DNA from: Burkholderia sp. GAS332
Lineage (GTDB): Bacteria > Pseudomonadota > Gammaproteobacteria > Burkholderiales > Burkholderiaceae
Assembly (NCBI GenBank): GCA_900142905.1
Contig: FSRV01000003.1
Span: 186,001-250,000, forward strand
Length of the DNA stretch: 64,000 nucleotides
Reading direction: 5' to 3'
The notes under the pieces are model-generated. The model was given only the letters and a program-made list of their open reading frames with translations. It was not told the DNA's origin and did not search any database. This document shows, piece after piece, positions 34,760-44,090 of this stretch. How positions within the stretch are numbered: the stretch's first letter is position 1; every line of letters begins with the position of its first letter. A program made the position numbers and the translations under genes.

Positions 34760-35836
34760 CTACTTCGGCAAGGAGCCGTTGATGCCCTCGACGAGCCAGT
34801 TCATCGATCCGATGTCCTTGTCGGCAAGGCTGGCGCCTGCGGCAACACGCTGTACGCCCTGACTATCGCGCAACGGGCCGGCGAAGATCACCTTTCGTCC
34901 GGCAGCGATGTCGTTCTGGGTCTGCTGCGCCAGCGTAACTACGTCTGGCGGAACCTTCGCATTCCACTTTGTCAGCGCAACCGCACCGTCCTTGAAACCA
35001 CCCCAGTAGGCAGACCCGTTGGGCTTGCCAGCCAGCGAATCCTCGGTGACTTTTCGCAGATAGGGGAGCCAGTCATGCGTAACCGACGTCAGGAGGTAGT
35101 TCGGTGCATATTTACTGACGTCGGAAAACATCCCAACGACGAAAACATGCTTCTCCTCAGCTGCCTGCGCAATTGACGGAGAGTCCTGAAAGCCGGACAT
35201 GATCACATCGCTCTGCTCGTTGATTAGGACCGTCGCCGCATCCCGCTCCTTGCCGGGGTTGTACCAGTCATTGACCCACGCGACCTTGACCGTCACCTTG
35301 GGGTTGACGCTGCGCGCGCCGAGAGTGAATGCATCCAGCGTCGAAACCACGTCAGGAATGGGAACCGCACCGACAAAGCCCAGCTGATTGGTTTTGGTCA
35401 CCCTGCCCGCGACCACCCCGGCTACATATGCACCTTCATACCAGCGAGCGTTATAGGTGCTGAAATTATTTGCCTGTTTGTAACCGGACGCATGACAAAA
35501 ATTTATTTCGGGGTGCTCACGGGCTGCCTTCAGCCCGTCGTTCATGTAGCCGAATGATCCGAGCACGAGCATCTTGTAGCCCTGATCGCTGAGATCCGCG
35601 ATGTTGCGGGCGGCGTCTGGACCGACCTTGACGCTGCTGAGGACGTGCGTCTGGATTCTCGAGCCGAATTCCTTTTCCAGCGCCTTGCGCGCTTCTTCAT
35701 GCACCGCAACCCAGCCGACGTCCGACACCGGACTCTGGTAGATGAAGCCTATTTTGAGCGGCTCCTGAGCCAACGCAGCGACGTTGGCCGCGAGGAGAAT
35801 TGCACCGGCCACCAGCGATTTCAGACTCCAAGACAT
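34760..35836 (-). CDS. BMP family ABC substrate-binding protein
   Basis: 358 residues with signal peptide ending AALAQ|EPLKIGFIYQSPVSDVGW. BMP (PnrA/Med) proteins bind nucleosides and purines. Typical blocks: YKMLVLGSFGYMNDGL, NNFSTYNARWYEGAYVAGVVAG, and VVSTLDAFTLGARSVNP. First gene of the leftward oxygenase operon, divergent from the GntR gene, with GTATAC palindromes between them. Its permeases and ATPase are at 38217-41758. Confidence 0.92.
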   Translation of the reverse strand: MSWSLKSLVAGAILLAANVAALAQEPLKIGFIYQSPVSDVGWVAVHEEARKALEKEFGSRIQTHVLSSVKVGPDAARNIADLSDQGYKMLVLGSFGYMNDGLKAAREHPEINFCHASGYKQANNFSTYNARWYEGAYVAGVVAGRVTKTNQLGFVGAVPIPDVVSTLDAFTLGARSVNPKVTVKVAWVNDWYNPGKERDAATVLINEQSDVIMSGFQDSPSIAQAAEEKHVFVVGMFSDVSKYAPNYLLTSVTHDWLPYLRKVTEDSLAGKPNGSAYWGGFKDGAVALTKWNAKVPPDVVTLAQQTQNDIAAGRKVIFAGPLRDSQGVQRVAAGASLADKDIGSMNWLVEGINGSLPK

Positions 35837-35884
35837 GATGTCTCCCGTAGGGTTATGTGCGACACAATTTCAGTATATCTTCAC

Positions 35885-35995
35885 TGTATACACTTTAAAC
35901 AGGTCAAAATCGTATACGGATTATGCGGAACTGGATATGTAACGTTGTGCTACCCTTCGCGCAGTCCGGCCGGCTCCTTACCGCCGCGCGTATAC
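35885..35995. promoter_or_regulatory. Divergent promoter region with three GTATAC-centred sites
   Basis: TGTATACA at 35885-35892, CGTATACG at 35911-35918, and GTATAC at 35990-35995 directly before the gntR ATG. The same core occurs upstream of the transporter ATPase gene (41830 and 41967). These are the likely operators of the GntR protein between them. Confidence 0.55.
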
Positions 35996-35996
35996 C

Positions 35997-36701
35997 ATGA
36001 AAGCAACGACCAAAACCCAAACCATCATTGACAGCATCAAGAGCGCAGTCATCGGGCACCAGTTGGTGCCCGGTACCAAGCTGCGGGAAGAACACCTGGC
36101 CGAAATCTATGGCGTCAGCCGCACACTGATCCGGCAGGCGCTCCTCCAGCTCTCCAAGGAACGGCTCGTGACTCTTGAGCCGGGGAAAGTTGCCTGCATT
36201 TCGCAGATCAATCCCCGTGAAGCCAATGAAATATTCGATGCGCGACTGATGGTGGAACGGCATGTCCTCCAGCGCCTTTGCAGCCATGCCACTGCCAGTA
36301 CAGTCGCTACCCTGCGCGCTCACGTCGTCAAGGAGCGGGCTGCGTTCAAGGCCGGCAACCAGGACGAAATCGTGCGCCTCGGGTCGGGTTTTCACCTGCT
36401 CCTCGCCAGGGAGTCCGGCAACCAGCTCCTTGCCGAATGGCTTGACGAACTGCTCAACCGGGTAGCCCTCATTTTTGTGCTGTACCGGCACACGTATGCC
36501 CAGCACCAGGACTGTCTCATCGACGAACATGCCCAGTTGATCGATGCCATTGAAAAGAAACGCTCGTCCGATGCCGTCGCCCTGATCGAACCGCACCTGA
36601 AACTCGTCCAGGGCAGCCTCATGAGCGAGGATTCACCCGCGGAAATTGACACGCTCCGGCAAGCACTTGTCGGCACCGGCCGTCGGAGCGCCACCGGCTG
36701 A
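35997..36701 (+). CDS. GntR family (FadR/FCD) transcriptional regulator
   Basis: 234 residues. Winged helix at 10-70 (GTKLREEHLAEIYGVSRTLIRQALLQLSKERLV), FCD ligand domain after (EIFDARLMVERHVLQRL, FHLLLARESGN, EHAQLIDAIEKK). Divergent from the BMP gene, so it should sense the imported compound or a product of its oxidation (inference). The start overlaps an operator-like GTATAC, which fits autorepression. Confidence 0.88.
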   Translation: MKATTKTQTIIDSIKSAVIGHQLVPGTKLREEHLAEIYGVSRTLIRQALLQLSKERLVTLEPGKVACISQINPREANEIFDARLMVERHVLQRLCSHATASTVATLRAHVVKERAAFKAGNQDEIVRLGSGFHLLLARESGNQLLAEWLDELLNRVALIFVLYRHTYAQHQDCLIDEHAQLIDAIEKKRSSDAVALIEPHLKLVQGSLMSEDSPAEIDTLRQALVGTGRRSATG

Positions 36702-36726
36702 GGGGCGATTCGAGATGAATCGCCCC
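36702..36726 (+). terminator. Hairpin after gntR
   Basis: GGGGCGATTC-GAGAT-GAATCGCCCC, perfect 10-bp stem right after the stop; no T tract on either side, so strength is uncertain. Confidence 0.55.
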
Positions 36727-36834
36727 GCTACGGGCGGTTGGAATTGCATCGTCGCAGGATCAAAACAGATGACGTATTCCCCACGCCGAAACTGTTTCCC
36801 GACGACTGATTCGTGATTCTGTCGTACCTTGCGA

Positions 36835-38001
36835 TCAGAACGCGTGCCGCAGGCCGACCATAACGGCCACTTGCTTGCCCGTCGATGACGGCGAGAGCGT
36901 GTTGATCATCGCGTCTCCGAGCACGGAGCCCCCAGGCGCACCATGCACATGCTGATACACGCCCTCGAGATAGACGTCGGTGCGCTTGCTCAGCGAGTAG
37001 TCGGTCTGGAGCATGACCGTATTCCACGCCGGGGTCGCGTTTGTCGCGCCGTCCGAGTACGCGCCGTCCGTGAACGTATACGCGCCCGACACCGTCAAGG
37101 CCGGAGTGATCGAATATTTCGCGTTCACTTCGTAATTGTCGAGGCGCAGGGTCCCGCCCAGCGGCATGTAGCTGCCGGAGCCCAGGGAGATCACGCTCGC
37201 CATATTGTCGATTTGCGTATGGCTCCAGACCAGTCCGACCGTAGCCGGACCGAACGTGTAGTTGCCGCCGGCGCCCCAGATACGCTGGCGCTGCGCGACA
37301 AAGTTGGCGCTGCCGTCGCCTAGTGCAATTGCGCCGTTCGGATTGGTACCGAGCGCGCCGCCGCCTGCATTGTTGAACTGGAGATATCCTGCCGCGAGAT
37401 TCACAGGACCTTGCGCATACGATGCGCTAAAGCCGTATGCGCGGTTGTTCGAAAAGCTACCTGCCTTGTTGCTGAAGGAATACATGCCCTCGGCAGTGAC
37501 ACCGCCGTAGGTGGGGCTCGTGTACTTGACCATGTTGTTGACGACCACCGAGTCCATAGCGAGGTTGTCGTTCTCAAACGGATGCGCGGCGAGGTTGCCA
37601 CCCCACGTGTTGCTCGAGGCAGACATCGGTCCGAGGAGGTCGTTGACCACGTCGAACTGGCGGCCGAAGGTCACGGTGCCGTACGGGTCGCTCTGCAGCC
37701 CGACCCACGCCTGTGAGCCGAAGGCGTCGCCAGGAAAGGCCTGGGTGCCGTTATTCAGACTGAAGCCTTGTTCCAGTTTGAAGGTGGCATGCAAACCGCC
37801 GCCCAGGTCTTCTGAGCCCTTGAGCCCGAAAACCGTGTTCACCGTCGAGCCGGTTGTCATCTGCCAGCTGCTGTGACCGGTCTGGTTGTTCGCATAGACC
37901 AGACCTGTATCGATCTGGCCGTACAGGGTCACGCTGCTTTGCGCGTGCGCCGATACTGCAAACGCTCCAGATACGGCGAAGGTCAGCAAAGACTTTTTCA
38001 T
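36835..38001 (-). CDS. General diffusion porin, second copy
   Basis: 388 residues. Signal peptide MKKSLLTFAVSGAFAVSAHA then QSSVTLYGQIDTGL; family blocks FGLKGSEDLGGGLHATFKLEQ and FGRQFDVVND; ends VMVGLRHAF. Located between the BMP binding protein and BMP permease genes, so it likely supplies the same substrate across the outer membrane (inference). 215 bp of promoter DNA separate it from the permease gene. Confidence 0.93.
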   Translation of the reverse strand: MKKSLLTFAVSGAFAVSAHAQSSVTLYGQIDTGLVYANNQTGHSSWQMTTGSTVNTVFGLKGSEDLGGGLHATFKLEQGFSLNNGTQAFPGDAFGSQAWVGLQSDPYGTVTFGRQFDVVNDLLGPMSASSNTWGGNLAAHPFENDNLAMDSVVVNNMVKYTSPTYGGVTAEGMYSFSNKAGSFSNNRAYGFSASYAQGPVNLAAGYLQFNNAGGGALGTNPNGAIALGDGSANFVAQRQRIWGAGGNYTFGPATVGLVWSHTQIDNMASVISLGSGSYMPLGGTLRLDNYEVNAKYSITPALTVSGAYTFTDGAYSDGATNATPAWNTVMLQTDYSLSKRTDVYLEGVYQHVHGAPGGSVLGDAMINTLSPSSTGKQVAVMVGLRHAF

Positions 38002-38216
38002 ACTTGTACGCTCCGTAATTTAGCAAAGACTGCGAAATAACCTTTCCCATCCGGCATTGACAGCCGTCAAACGTGATCGCACCGTCGCCGCTTCCAGGCT
38101 GGTTTAACATTAGTATTCCTTAGCTATTACTTTGGAAAAATCATTCGAACTGAATCCATGGCTAAGAATTAATGCGGTGTCTGGCTGAAGGTAGTGCCCC
38201 TGTTGCGTGCGCTGGC

Positions 38217-39134
38217 CTAGCCTGCCGCGCGGAACGGACGACCCAATGAGGCCGGCATATTGACCCTGATCCAGGTAGCGTTACTTGAAATCAGCAGCAG
38301 AACGATCACTGTGGCAAGGTAAGGCAGCATCGAGAGAATCTGCGACGGGATCGCGACTCCCGCCGTCTGCAGGTAAAACTGGATGATCGTGACGCCGCCA
38401 AACAGCCAAGCGCCGAGCAGGACCCGCGCCGGACGCCATGTTGCAAACGTCGTCAGGGCGAGGGCAATCCATCCTCGGCCCGCCGACATCCCTTCGACCC
38501 ACATTGGGGTGTATACAAGGGACAGGTACGCGCCCGCCAGGCCAGTGCATGCCCCACCGAACAGTAAGGCGGCGAACCGGATGCGCTTCACCGAATAGCC
38601 AAGCGCATGCGCTGACTCCGGCGATTCGCCAACCGCGCGCAGAACGAGTCCCGCACGCGCCTTGTACAGAAAGAGCTGGATCGCAATCGTCAGTCCGATG
38701 CCGAAATAAACCACCCAGTGGTACGAAAAGAGCGCAACGCCTGCAAACGGCAGATCCGACAGCCACGGGATATGCACGGGTAACGACTGTAGTGAAGCAC
38801 CGACGTATTTCTGGCCGACGAACGCCGAAAAACCCGTGCCGAATAAGGAAATCGCCAGACCGGTCGCCACCTGGTTTGTAGTCAGGCCGATCGCGAACAC
38901 TGCGAACAGCGCGGCCATGGCCATGCCGGCGAGCGTGCCGCAAACAAACCCCAACGCCACCGAATGCGTCCCGATCGCCGTGGCAAAGGCGATGACTGCG
39001 GAGACGAGCATGGTGCCTTCGGCGCCAAGGTTCAATGTGCCGGCGCGCTCGTTAATCAGGAGCCCGAGCGCCACGATTAAAATCGGCGTGGCGGCGTTAA
39101 CAGATGTTGCGATCAAGGATGCGAACTGGTCCAT
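38217..39134 (-). CDS. BMP-type ABC transporter permease (BPL_transp_2 family)
   Basis: 305 residues, about eight hydrophobic segments. NERAGTLNLGAEGTMLVSAVIAFATA and WIALALTTFATWRPARVLLGAWLFGG are typical of the nucleoside (NupQ/YufQ-like) permeases. ATG 39134 has ggag 8 bases before; a GTG at 39143 is the alternative. One base separates it from the preceding permease stop. Confidence 0.9.
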   Translation of the reverse strand: MDQFASLIATSVNAATPILIVALGLLINERAGTLNLGAEGTMLVSAVIAFATAIGTHSVALGFVCGTLAGMAMAALFAVFAIGLTTNQVATGLAISLFGTGFSAFVGQKYVGASLQSLPVHIPWLSDLPFAGVALFSYHWVVYFGIGLTIAIQLFLYKARAGLVLRAVGESPESAHALGYSVKRIRFAALLFGGACTGLAGAYLSLVYTPMWVEGMSAGRGWIALALTTFATWRPARVLLGAWLFGGVTIIQFYLQTAGVAIPSQILSMLPYLATVIVLLLISSNATWIRVNMPASLGRPFRAAG

Positions 39135-39135
39135 C

Positions 39136-40209
39136 TCAGACACTCCATTTCAGGCGGTAGCTGATCAACAAGTCAGTGGCCAGCAACGAGAGCAGTAGCA
39201 GGCCCTGGAAGATTCCGGTAATCGACGACGGCATGCCGAGCCGGGATTGGGCGAGGTCGCCGCCGAGATACATGAGCGACATGATCAGGCCACCAAAGAC
39301 AGCCCCCACAGGATGCAGGCGCCCGATGAATACAACGATGATGGCGGCAAAGCCGTATCCGGGAGAAATGGAAGGAAGAAGTTGCCCGATCGGGCCGGCC
39401 ACTTCATACGCGCCTGCCATCCCGGCAAGTGCCCCCGATAGCAGCAGTGGTACCCAGAGCGCCTCCCGACCTGAAAACCCGGCATACCGCGCCGCGGCCG
39501 GCGCAAGGCCCTGGGTTCTCAGGCGGTACCCGAGGAACGTCTTGCTGATTAGCCACGTGACCACCGCGCAGCAGACAAGCGCCACCGCGAAGCCCGCATG
39601 CAGCCGGGTGCCGGGCCAGATGATCGGCAACGATGCCGAGAACAGCTGCGATTGCGGGAAATTCATGCCACCCGGATCTTTCAGGGGACCATTAACGGCA
39701 TACACCATGGCCAGCTGTGCCACATAGGTCAGCATGAGCGACACCAGGATCTCATTCGCGTTGAACCAGTCCTTTCCCATCGCGACGAGGCTTGCCCAGA
39801 AGGCCCCGCCAGCGATGCCGGCAACCGTGACGATAGCCAGTGCTGCATAGGCGGAAAGGTCGACGTGATGGTTGTCGAGCGCAATCAGCGTCGCTCCGGC
39901 GGCAATCGCTCCAGCAATCAATTGCCCTTCAGCCCCGATATTCCAGATGTTCGCCCGATAGCAGCCGACCAGACCCAGCGCGCAGAGAATGATGGGCGTC
40001 GATTTAAGCAACAGTTCAGAAATGGACCTCATTCCGCGCAGCGGCTCGATGAAATACACCTCGAGTGATTCAAATGGATTCTTGCCAATTGCCGCAAACA
40101 GGCCCATGCCGATCACAACGGTAATGGCCAGGGCGAAGAGCGGTGAAAGGTAAGCCATTCGGCGTGAAAGATCAGGGCGGATCTCGACAGTGAGGACTCT
40201 AGACAGCAT
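39136..40209 (-). CDS. BMP-type ABC transporter permease, first subunit
   Basis: 357 residues, eight to ten hydrophobic segments. YRANIWNIGAEGQLIAGAIAAGATL and YGFAAIIVVFIGRLHPVGAVFGGLIMSL match NupP/YufP permeases. Its start overlaps the ATPase stop by 11 bp. Confidence 0.9.
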   Translation of the reverse strand: MLSRVLTVEIRPDLSRRMAYLSPLFALAITVVIGMGLFAAIGKNPFESLEVYFIEPLRGMRSISELLLKSTPIILCALGLVGCYRANIWNIGAEGQLIAGAIAAGATLIALDNHHVDLSAYAALAIVTVAGIAGGAFWASLVAMGKDWFNANEILVSLMLTYVAQLAMVYAVNGPLKDPGGMNFPQSQLFSASLPIIWPGTRLHAGFAVALVCCAVVTWLISKTFLGYRLRTQGLAPAAARYAGFSGREALWVPLLLSGALAGMAGAYEVAGPIGQLLPSISPGYGFAAIIVVFIGRLHPVGAVFGGLIMSLMYLGGDLAQSRLGMPSSITGIFQGLLLLSLLATDLLISYRLKWSV

Positions 40210-41758
40210 AGATTATCTCCGGTTGTTCCGGCTCGCGGGCTGGCAGGGCATCCCAGAGCCCACTCATCCACACGCCGATCTGTTCGCGCGAAACGGTGTT
40301 GGTGTCGACCGCGGGCGACAGACGCCCCTTGGCCATAACGTGAAGCCGGTCGCTTAACGTCATCAGTTCGTCGAGTTCATCCGAGACCACGAGGATGGCG
40401 CATCCCCTGTCGCGCAGTTCGATCAGTTGCCCGTGAATTTGTGCGGCGGCGCCGACGTCGACACCCCAGGTTGGCTGGGACACGAGAAGCACCGCCGGCT
40501 CCCGTGCAATCTCGCGCCCCACGATAAATTTCTGAAGATTCCCGCCGGAGAGACTCTTAGCTGTTGCATCAACGCCAGATGCCTTGACACGATACTTCGT
40601 GATGATTTCCATCGCGGCGTGCCGGATCTTTGTAAAGTCGATCATGCCGTGCCGTATGAATGGAGGTTCATGAAACGACAGCATCATATTGTCAGCCAGA
40701 CTGGCAAGCGGCACGGCTCCGCGACCGAGACGCTCTTCAGGCACGAAAGCCAGTCCCAGTTCCCGCCTTTCCCATGCGCCCAGTTTGCCGACAGGCTGTC
40801 CCCGCAACAGGATGGCTGCGTGGTCGACGCGGTGGCTTTCACCCGACAGGGCGGCCATCAGTTCGTTCTGGCCATTCCCCGACACTCCCGCAATACCGAC
40901 GATTTCGCCGGCATGGACGGTCAACGATATCGATTCGAGAGCACTTGAAAACGCGTCCGTCGCGGGTAATGACAGGTTTTCGGTCGACAGGCGAGGCTCG
41001 GGCTTCGCCTGCCGCACACTCCGCTCGATGGGGCGCGGCACTGCGCCCCCAATCATCAGTTTTGACAGACTTTCCGAGGTTTCGTCTGACGGAATGCACT
41101 CGCCGACCACCTTCCCGCCGCGCATCACCGTGGCTCGATGGCAAAGCGCACGGATCTCATCAAGCTTATGACTGATGTAAAGGATGCTGCAGCCTTCCGA
41201 CGCAAGTTGGCGCAGGGTCACGAATAGTTTCTGGACAGCCTGCGGCGTGAGAACCGACGTCGGTTCATCAAGGATCAGCAGTTGCGGGTGCGTCAGCAGC
41301 GCACGGATAATCTCAACCCGCTGGCGTTCTCCCACCGACAGACTGTGCACCGGTCGATCGGGCTCGACCTCCAGCCCGTAACGCTCACCCGTAGAGCGGA
41401 TCTGCGCGACAAGGTCGGCCATCGGAATATCGCCGGGCAGACCCAGGGCAATGTTTTCGCAGACCGTCAGGGTATCGAATAGCGAAAAATGCTGGAAGAC
41501 CATTGCGACCCCCAATGCGCGCGCTTCATGGGGATTTTTCATATGCGCGGGGGCACCGTTCCACTTCACTTCGCCGCTGTCCGGCGAGGTAACGCCATAG
41601 ATGATCTTCATCAGCGTCGACTTGCCAGCACCGTTTTCGCCGAGCACCGCGTGAATCTCTCCCGCTCCCACGGTCAGGCTCACACCGTCGTTCGCTGTGA
41701 CCTTGCCGTAGCGCTTCGTAATTGCGGCAAGCTGCAGCCTGGGGCAATGCACATCCAT
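40199..41758 (-). CDS. BMP-type ABC transporter ATPase, two nucleotide-binding domains
   Basis: 519 residues, two tandem ABC domains as in NupO/YufO. Domain 1: GENGAGKSTLMKIIYG, LSVGERQRVEIIRALL, LLILDEPTSVLT. Domain 2: GVSGNGQNELMAALSG (degenerate Walker A, usual in this family) and LSGGNLQKFIVGREI. First gene of the transporter operon; operators with GTATAC lie 70 and 210 bp before its ATG. Confidence 0.93.
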   Translation of the reverse strand: MDVHCPRLQLAAITKRYGKVTANDGVSLTVGAGEIHAVLGENGAGKSTLMKIIYGVTSPDSGEVKWNGAPAHMKNPHEARALGVAMVFQHFSLFDTLTVCENIALGLPGDIPMADLVAQIRSTGERYGLEVEPDRPVHSLSVGERQRVEIIRALLTHPQLLILDEPTSVLTPQAVQKLFVTLRQLASEGCSILYISHKLDEIRALCHRATVMRGGKVVGECIPSDETSESLSKLMIGGAVPRPIERSVRQAKPEPRLSTENLSLPATDAFSSALESISLTVHAGEIVGIAGVSGNGQNELMAALSGESHRVDHAAILLRGQPVGKLGAWERRELGLAFVPEERLGRGAVPLASLADNMMLSFHEPPFIRHGMIDFTKIRHAAMEIITKYRVKASGVDATAKSLSGGNLQKFIVGREIAREPAVLLVSQPTWGVDVGAAAQIHGQLIELRDRGCAILVVSDELDELMTLSDRLHVMAKGRLSPAVDTNTVSREQIGVWMSGLWDALPAREPEQPEIIYAV

Positions 41759-41821
41759 GGCGCTGAACTCCTGATTTTGTGTACGTGAGTGACTCTACGC
41801 CGCCAAAATTGAGATGGCATA

Positions 41822-41974
41822 CCGTTACTGTATACCGTAAATCACAATTGTCACATACAGAGGTCACCGTCTTACATCCCGAAAACCATCCCTGATGGCG
41901 GTGCGACAAGGCGCACACGCCATACTGCATATCGAGTTTGATCGAACCCCGGAAATGGGGATTGGTGTATACAC
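41822..41974 (-). promoter_or_regulatory. Operator region of the BMP transporter operon
   Basis: TTAC-TGTATACC-GTAA (41825-41840) is a 16-bp near palindrome, and GTGTATACAC (41965-41974) is a perfect 10-bp palindrome. Both share GTATAC with the divergent promoter at 35885, linking the two operons to one regulator. Confidence 0.55.
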
Positions 41975-42042
41975 TGAGGGTAGACAGCTCTAGTCCTTCC
42001 CTTAGGGAGACTTTCTTGACGGGGATACGTTGCCCGGCTCAT

Positions 42043-42330
42043 TCAATGAAAAAGGCGCGCCCGCGGCGGAAGTCCGCAGGTCGGGTCGCGCGGGTCAGGG
42101 TTACGACAGGTCAAACCTGCCTTCATCGACAGGCAACGGGCATGATGCGCGAGATGATCCCCGATGAAGGTCGAGATGAAGTGGTACTCGTGGTCGTAGG
42201 CCTCGTGACGGCGCAATGTCAACCGTTGGCCTGCGGAACGCACGCTGCTTCGACGACGCGCGGGCTTAACTGCTCGCCGAGAAACTGATCCGACAGCCCT
42301 CGATCTATCAGGGTAAGGACGTTCATCGAC
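42043..42330 (-). pseudogene. S-formylglutathione hydrolase 3' remnant
   Basis: Frames LIDRGLSDQFLGEQLSP and RSAGQRLTLRRHEAYDHEYHFISTFIGDHLAHHA match the C-terminal quarter of the intact fghA at 28745, including the catalytic-His region, but in two frames. The 5' three quarters are absent. A relic of an older fghA near this catabolic region. Confidence 0.75.
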
Positions 42331-42443
42331 TTCGTGGTCGCCTGCCTCGCGGGGAACAAGAATTTCTATTTCGAGCCATCCGACCTTCGTGTCGCCCGCT
42401 GAGCCTGTCGGGTCGACGAGCGAGAGGCTTCTGAACCCTGGTA

Positions 42444-42684
42444 ATGGAACGCGCGGGCCGCTTTTTCCGCAGCCTGAACGAATCCTTCTGCCTTTGCCGT
42501 CCGTTCGGGTATGGGATCAAGCTGAAACGGACCGAACTCAGCACGGCCTACCCGGTGATGGTGGGCATGACGATCCGCGCGCTATGACCTTGGAACATTC
42601 GCCGACGAAGCCATCATGCTGAAGGAGCTGGCCGGTGCGGCCATGGGCGTGTTTGGCGTCGTGCTGATCTACTTGTTACGCGAT
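42444..42684 (+). pseudogene. Remnant of a small multidrug-resistance-like (DMT) transporter
   Basis: IKLKRTELSTAYPVMVGMTIRAL in one frame, then FADEAIMLKELAGAAMGVFGVVLIYLL in another, together resemble the third and fourth helices of SMR proteins (STAYPVxVG, then GxxLIxxGVVxL). A frameshift near 42587 and missing 5' half mark it as dead. Confidence 0.5.
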
Positions 42685-42893
42685 ACCGTCCAAGTTCAAC
42701 CGTCAAGACGGTATGACGGACGTGATGATTACCCGAACGTCCGGTGCCTGGGCGTAGCTGACCGCCGAATGTCCGCACGAAAGCGAGGGCCAACGGCCGG
42801 AGATGGCCGAACGCGGTCCGACGCAGACCTCGATCGTTCGCTGATCGCAGCAGGTATCTAGCACCGCTGACCGAGTTCATTCCGTATCTCGAA

Positions 42894-43931
42894 ATGATCT
42901 GGGACAGCAAAACGCTCACAAATGGCGGTCCTTTTCATCAGCAACTCGAGAGTGCGCTGTGCGACTATCTTGGCGTGAAGCATCTCTCGCTTTTTGCAAA
43001 TGGCACGCTCGCGCTCGTCACCGCGTTGCAAGAGCTACGCATCACCGGTGGAGTGATCAGCACACCCTATTCGTTTGTTGCGACTGCTCACTCACTTCTT
43101 TGGAACGGCATCAAACCCGTGTTCGCCGATATCGACGCGCGCACGTTGAATTTAGATCCCGCAAAGATCGAGGCGGCGATTACGCCACAAACAACGGCCA
43201 TTATGCCGGTGCACTGCTATGGGCATCCCTGCGACGTCGAAGCCATTCAAGAGATCGCGAATAATTACAATCTGAAAGTAATTTACGATGCCGCTCATGC
43301 GTTCGGCGTCGAAACCGGCGACGGCAGCGTATTGCAGCACGGCGACCTGTCGGTGTTGAGCTTCCATGCGACCAAAGTGTTTAACACGTTTGAAGGCGGT
43401 GCGATCATTTGCGCGGACGCGAAAACCAAGCAGCGCATTGACCGTTTAAAAAATTACGGCTTCGTCGATGAAACGACCGTGGTCGCAACGGGCATTAACG
43501 GCAAGATGAGCGAAATCAACGCGGCGTTCGGAATCTTGCAGTTGCAGCACATTGACGTTGCGTTCAGCCTCCGCAAGCAAGTCGACACGATGTACCGCGG
43601 CATGCTGCGTAACATTCCCGGCGCGCACTGCTTGGAAGGCGTCGGTGAAACTCGCAGCAATTATTCTTATTTTCCTGTCCTACTCGACGCCAGCTATTCC
43701 ATCAGTCGCGACGCACTTTATCAGAAACTGAAAAATGAAAACATCCACACGCGGCGCTATTTTTACCCATTGATTTCAGACTTCCCCATGTATCGTGGCC
43801 TGCCGTCAGCGCATCGAGACAATCTTCCGGTTGCGGCGGACGCCGCGGAAAAAGTATTGTGTTTGCCGATCTATCCAGCGTTGTCGCGGGAGAACGTCGA
43901 GCGGGTCGTCAACATCATCGCCGAAGCATGA
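42894..43931 (+). CDS. DegT/DnrJ/EryC1-type sugar aminotransferase, N-terminally clipped
   Basis: 345 residues, PLP enzyme that transaminates a keto-sugar nucleotide. Blocks: FANGTLALVTALQ, PYSFVATAHSLLWNGIKPVF, YDAAHAFGV and the PLP Lys in FHATKVFNTFEGGA. Homology in frame begins before the first ATG (RYLAPLTEFIPYLE at 42852-42893), so the original start and about 6 residues were lost and no ribosome site is seen at 42894. Lower GC than neighbours suggests transfer from elsewhere. Its usual surface-polysaccharide partners are absent. May be inactive. Confidence 0.72.
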   Translation: MIWDSKTLTNGGPFHQQLESALCDYLGVKHLSLFANGTLALVTALQELRITGGVISTPYSFVATAHSLLWNGIKPVFADIDARTLNLDPAKIEAAITPQTTAIMPVHCYGHPCDVEAIQEIANNYNLKVIYDAAHAFGVETGDGSVLQHGDLSVLSFHATKVFNTFEGGAIICADAKTKQRIDRLKNYGFVDETTVVATGINGKMSEINAAFGILQLQHIDVAFSLRKQVDTMYRGMLRNIPGAHCLEGVGETRSNYSYFPVLLDASYSISRDALYQKLKNENIHTRRYFYPLISDFPMYRGLPSAHRDNLPVAADAAEKVLCLPIYPALSRENVERVVNIIAEA

Positions 43932-44090
43932 GCTCCACTCGCGCCTTGCTGACTTGACTATTTGCGGCACCTGTTTTTGATAGTAGTCCATATAACATGC
44001 CGCAATAATTGGACAGGACATTCTCTTGCCGGAATATGAAGTCCGCGTGACATGGCAAGTGCGAGAGGTGTCAAAGGAGGGGCGCTGGTA

